In this document: positions 6,833 through 8,299 of the stretch, in pieces
Layout: each line of letters opens with the position of its first letter
Position numbering within the stretch: the first letter of the stretch is position 1
NCBI GenBank assembly: GCA_023435545.1
Contig: JAEYRQ010000476.1
Coordinates: 1 to 8,299 of the forward strand
Reading direction: 5' to 3'
DNA: 8,299 bases
DNA from: Pseudomonadota bacterium
GTDB taxonomy: Bacteria > Pseudomonadota > Alphaproteobacteria > Rhizobiales > Tepidamorphaceae
Translations under genes and position numbers: made by a program
The notes under the pieces: model-generated
The model's database searches: none
Seen by the model: only the letters and a program-made list of their open reading frames with translations
What the model was told of the DNA's origin: nothing

Positions 6833-6861
6833 GATAGGATGCCAGGGGCGGGGTGTTCAAG
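6833..6861 (-). promoter_or_regulatory. RpoH (sigma-32) heat-shock promoter of htpG
   Basis: On the minus strand CTTGAA (6861-6856) is followed by a 17-base spacer and CCTATC (6838-6833). This matches the alphaproteobacterial RpoH consensus, roughly CTTG(AA)-N16/17-CYTAT. Transcription would start near 6826, giving a 5' leader of about 48 bases before the htpG ATG. Strand, gene identity and position all agree. Confidence 0.82.
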
Positions 6862-6881
6862 AGCCGCGGCCGGAACCTGGA

Positions 6882-6908
6882 CAACAAAAAGGGCCGGAAA
6901 ACCGGCCC
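6882..6908 (-). terminator. Rho-independent terminator acting leftward
   Basis: GGGCCGG (6908-6902) and CCGGCCC (6897-6891) form a perfect 7-bp GC stem with a TTTT loop. On the minus strand it is followed at once by TTTTTGTTG. Read on the plus strand it is preceded by the A run and has no T tract after it, so only leftward transcripts should stop here. It lies 20 bases upstream of the htpG promoter and ends no protein gene, because DUF2794 next door runs rightward. It therefore implies a leftward non-coding transcript. Confidence 0.85.
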
Positions 6909-7140
6909 GGCTAGTCGCTGTTGGGGGATTGAACCAGCAGTACTCGAATTGAATGGGCCCGGTTCAAAGAAGACCCCGGGGGGCTGGGGGGCTGGGTGTT
7001 CCGGAGCCTCCTCGAACCGGGCCTCGAGGCAACGATTGGAGGTTGGGGGACCAATCTGGCGTGCCAAGGGCGCGAATTTGGCGGAAATGTGATTTCTCCG
7101 GGGGCGCCTGGACGGCTTCCCGACCGGGTAGGCCGCCAAT
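6882..7140 (-). ncRNA. Candidate structured small RNA, family not recognised
   Basis: I infer an RNA gene from a leftward terminator with no protein gene to serve and from a run of hairpins on the same strand. In transcript order: GAAAT/ATTTC (7096-7092 with 7088-7084); GCCAA/TTGGC (7082-7078 with 7067-7063); GATTGG/CCAATC (7056-7051 with 7039-7034, 11-base loop); a 23-bp stem (7023-7001 with 6979-6956, one bulged base, 21-base loop); GCTG/CAGC (6938-6935 with 6920-6917); and the terminator. The long stem includes four G-U pairs that would be A-C mismatches in a plus-strand RNA. Loops are C-rich, and TCCCCCAA occurs twice (7050-7043 and 6928-6921). I see no tmRNA tag, RNase P core or SRP tip motif. 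The 5' end is uncertain, somewhere about 7140-7195, and the promoter is not convincing. Confidence 0.5.
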
Positions 7141-7151
7141 TGCGAATGGCC

Positions 7152-7170
7152 GCGTGCCGTCAGGGCACGC
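7152..7170. repeat. Perfect 7-bp inverted repeat upstream of DUF2794, operator-like
   Basis: GCGTGCC (7152-7158) and GGCACGC (7164-7170) are perfect inverted arms around a 5-base spacer. A wider pair, GGCCGCG (7148-7154) and CGCGGCC (7178-7184), encloses it. TTGACG occurs just downstream at 7174-7179 and again at 7193-7198; either could be a -35 element for the DUF2794 gene, but no good -10 element follows. The layout fits a regulator site beside a promoter. It could instead be a structural element near the 5' end of the leftward RNA. No T tract follows on either strand, so it is not a terminator. Confidence 0.35.
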
Positions 7171-7235
7171 TGCTTGACGCGGCCGCCGGTCCTTGACGAT
7201 CATATGACGGACAGCATCACGCACGGGAGGCGCCG

Positions 7236-7631
7236 TTGAGCGAAACGGAACCCATAGCCTTCCCCGGCGGCCGCGGGACGACCCAGCGCGCCGCCGCGCA
7301 GGAGGCGAGGACAGGGGAGGCCAGGCCAGCGCCGCAGGTCTCGTTCGATCGCCAGGAACTCGGCGCCATCCTCAATGTCTATGGACGCATGGTCGCTGCC
7401 GGCGAATGGCGGGACTACGCAATCGATGCGCTGAAGGACCGGGCGGTGTTCTCGATATTCCGGCGCTCCAGCGAAATGCCCCTCTACCGCATCGAAAAGA
7501 CCCCCCGGCTCTCCCGCCGACAGGGCGCCTATTCGGTGATCTCGGCGACCGGGCTGATCCTCAAGCGCGGCCACGACCTCGCCCGCGTCTTGCGGGTGCT
7601 CGACCGCAGGCTAAGGCTGGTGGAGGCGTAG
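7236..7631 (+). CDS. DUF2794 family protein
   Basis: A 131-residue soluble protein of unknown function. Residues about 36-127 match the DUF2794 family, which I know only from Alphaproteobacteria: SFDRQELGAILNVYGRMV (36-53), AAGEWRDYAIDALKDRAVFS (54-73), FRRSSEMPLYRIEK (75-88), and SATGLILKRGHDLARVLRVL (103-122). The first 35 residues are rich in Ala, Gly and Arg and look disordered. No membrane segment or catalytic motif is visible. The start is TTG at 7236, chosen because GGGAGG (7225-7230) lies 5 bases upstream and no ATG or GTG occurs in frame before residue 52, which is inside the domain. The TTG overlaps the TGA of an 11-codon ORF beginning at ATG 7204. The palindromic repeat element follows the gene. 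Confidence 0.88.
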   Translation: MSETEPIAFPGGRGTTQRAAAQEARTGEARPAPQVSFDRQELGAILNVYGRMVAAGEWRDYAIDALKDRAVFSIFRRSSEMPLYRIEKTPRLSRRQGAYSVISATGLILKRGHDLARVLRVLDRRLRLVEA

Positions 7632-7656
7632 TACCGGCGGAGCGGGGCCTGATCCG

Positions 7657-7761
7657 CGTCATCCCGGCCAAGCGAAGCGCGAGCCGGGATCGGAACGCTT
7701 CTCCGCCGCCGACCTGCCCTCCCGATCCCGGATCGCCACTGACGCGGCGTTCGGGATGATG
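7657..7761. repeat. Mosaic intergenic palindromic repeat (ATCCCGG/CCGGGAT type)
   Basis: The gap between two convergent genes holds nested inverted repeats. The outer arms are CATCCCG (7660-7666) and CGGGATG (7752-7758). The inner arms are CCGGGATCGG (7684-7693) and CCGATCCCGG (7722-7731), a perfect 10-bp match. A local hairpin also forms from ATCCCGGC (7661-7668) and GCCGGGAT (7683-7690). Four ATCCCGG-type cores alternate in orientation. Many alphaproteobacterial chromosomes carry such dispersed elements between genes, often at the ends of convergent transcripts where the RNA fold can protect 3' ends. Other copies lie outside this window, so the dispersed nature is inferred from resemblance. 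Confidence 0.7.
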
Positions 7762-7786
7762 GAGAGGATATCGGTCCACGTTCGGC

Positions 7787-8299
7787 TTACCTCCCCTCCG
7801 GTGGAAGCGCCGAATCACCCGGCCCCAGCGTGCGCTGCATCAGCACGGTTGCGCGCCAGGCGCCGTGCTTGAAGCCGACCGCCTTGAACACCCCCGCATG
7901 CTCGAAGCCGAGCGCGCGATGCAGTGCGATCGAGCCGGCGCTCGCCTCGTCGCCGATCACCGCGATCATCTGCCGGTAGCCGCGTGATTCGGATGCCGTG
8001 ATCAGCGCGGAGAGAAGCGCCCGGCCGATGCCGCGACCCCTGGCATCGGCTGCGATGTAGACGGAATCCTCGACGGTGAAGCGGTAGGCCGGCCTTGGCC
8101 GGTAGGCTCCGGCGTAGGCGTAGCCGAGAACCCTGCCATCCGTTTCGGCGATGAGATAGGGAAAGCCGCCGTCGAGCAGCGCCGCCATGCGCCGCGCCAT
8201 CTCCGCCTCGGCCGGCGGCTCCAGCTCGAAACTGGCGGTGCCGTTCAGGACCGCATCGGCGTAGATCGCGGCGATGGCGGGAACGTCGGAGGGTGTGGC
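7787..8299 (-). CDS. GNAT N-acetyltransferase, phosphinothricin/methionine-sulfoximine type (5' end outside window)
   Basis: The minus-strand frame is open from the right edge to a TAA at 7789-7787, giving 170 residues of a protein whose first few residues are missing. The sequence starts ATPSDVPAIAAIYADAVLNG, an N-terminal helix typical of the family. An internal Met at 8200 is not the start, because conserved sequence continues upstream of it. Family hallmarks follow: VLGYAYAGAYRPRPAYRFT, VEDSVYIA, the acetyl-CoA pyrophosphate loop ARGRGIGRALL, and GSIALHRALGFEHAGVFKAVGFKHGAW. These match the MnaT/PAT (YncA) group, which acetylates methionine sulfoximine, methionine sulfone or phosphinothricin. 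In most soil and water bacteria the natural role is probably detoxifying amino-acid analogues. It converges on DUF2794 across the palindromic repeat element. Confidence 0.9.
   Translation of the reverse strand, partial: ATPSDVPAIAAIYADAVLNGTASFELEPPAEAEMARRMAALLDGGFPYLIAETDGRVLGYAYAGAYRPRPAYRFTVEDSVYIAADARGRGIGRALLSALITASESRGYRQMIAVIGDEASAGSIALHRALGFEHAGVFKAVGFKHGAWRATVLMQRTLGPGDSALPPEGR

Noticed and set aside
6909..6960. Possible tRNA or tmRNA 3' end on the minus strand (GGTTCAATCCCCC near 6934)
   Set aside because: The T-arm-like sequence does not pair as a 5-bp T stem, no acceptor stem or CCA follows, and no tmRNA tag reading frame is found nearby.
6768..7139. Minus-strand frame of about 123 codons across the 6862-7139 region
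   Set aside because: Proline/arginine-rich without motifs, it runs through the terminator and the RpoH promoter and ends inside the htpG coding region in another frame. The structured-RNA reading explains the region better.
1..8299. CRISPR array, transposase, integrase or phage genes
   Set aside because: No regularly spaced repeats and no protein with such motifs were seen in any frame.

Overview
The window is GC-rich and gene-dense, and it looks like the chromosome of an alphaproteobacterium, probably Rhodospirillales- or Rhizobiales-like. Three things point that way: a DUF2794 gene (a family I know only from Alphaproteobacteria), an RpoH-type promoter of the alphaproteobacterial form (CTTGAA-N17-CCTATC) upstream of htpG, and a mosaic intergenic palindrome built from ATCCCGG/CCGGGAT units of the kind scattered through these genomes. 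The assignment rests on protein and motif recognition only.

Layout. Positions 1-204 hold the 3' end of a plus-strand gene with a weak resemblance to a universal-stress-protein C terminus. It ends inside the 3' end of a leftward three-gene operon (2710 to 187): an OmpR-type response regulator, a stand-alone cyclic-nucleotide-binding-domain protein and an NSS-family sodium symporter, each joined to the next by a 4-base stop/start overlap. A 134-base divergent region with repeated CTGTC/GACAG elements separates this operon from a rightward YkuD-type L,D-transpeptidase gene (2845-3366). Next comes a divergent pair: a leftward imine-reductase-like NADP(H) oxidoreductase (4264-3371) and a rightward HxlR-family regulator (4388-4753). 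The AT-richer region between them has promoter-like elements overlapped by a direct repeat, so the pair looks like a self-contained stress or redox module. The Hsp90 gene htpG follows on the minus strand (6778-4802), with its RpoH promoter at 6861-6833.

The least explained stretch is 6862-7235. It has no credible protein gene, but it carries a rho-independent terminator that only works on the minus strand, preceded on that strand by a string of hairpins. One is a 23-bp stem whose wobble pairs form only in the minus-strand RNA. I interpret this as an unrecognised small RNA gene transcribed toward htpG. Rightward from there are a 7-bp inverted repeat, the DUF2794 gene with a TTG start (7236-7631), the palindromic repeat element (7657-7761) and the C-terminal part of a phosphinothricin-type GNAT acetyltransferase (7787 to beyond 8299).

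Most of the window is ordinary chromosomal housekeeping and accessory content. The candidate RNA is the best lead for something undescribed; the HxlR/oxidoreductase operator and the regulator-cNMP sensor-symporter operon are secondary leads.
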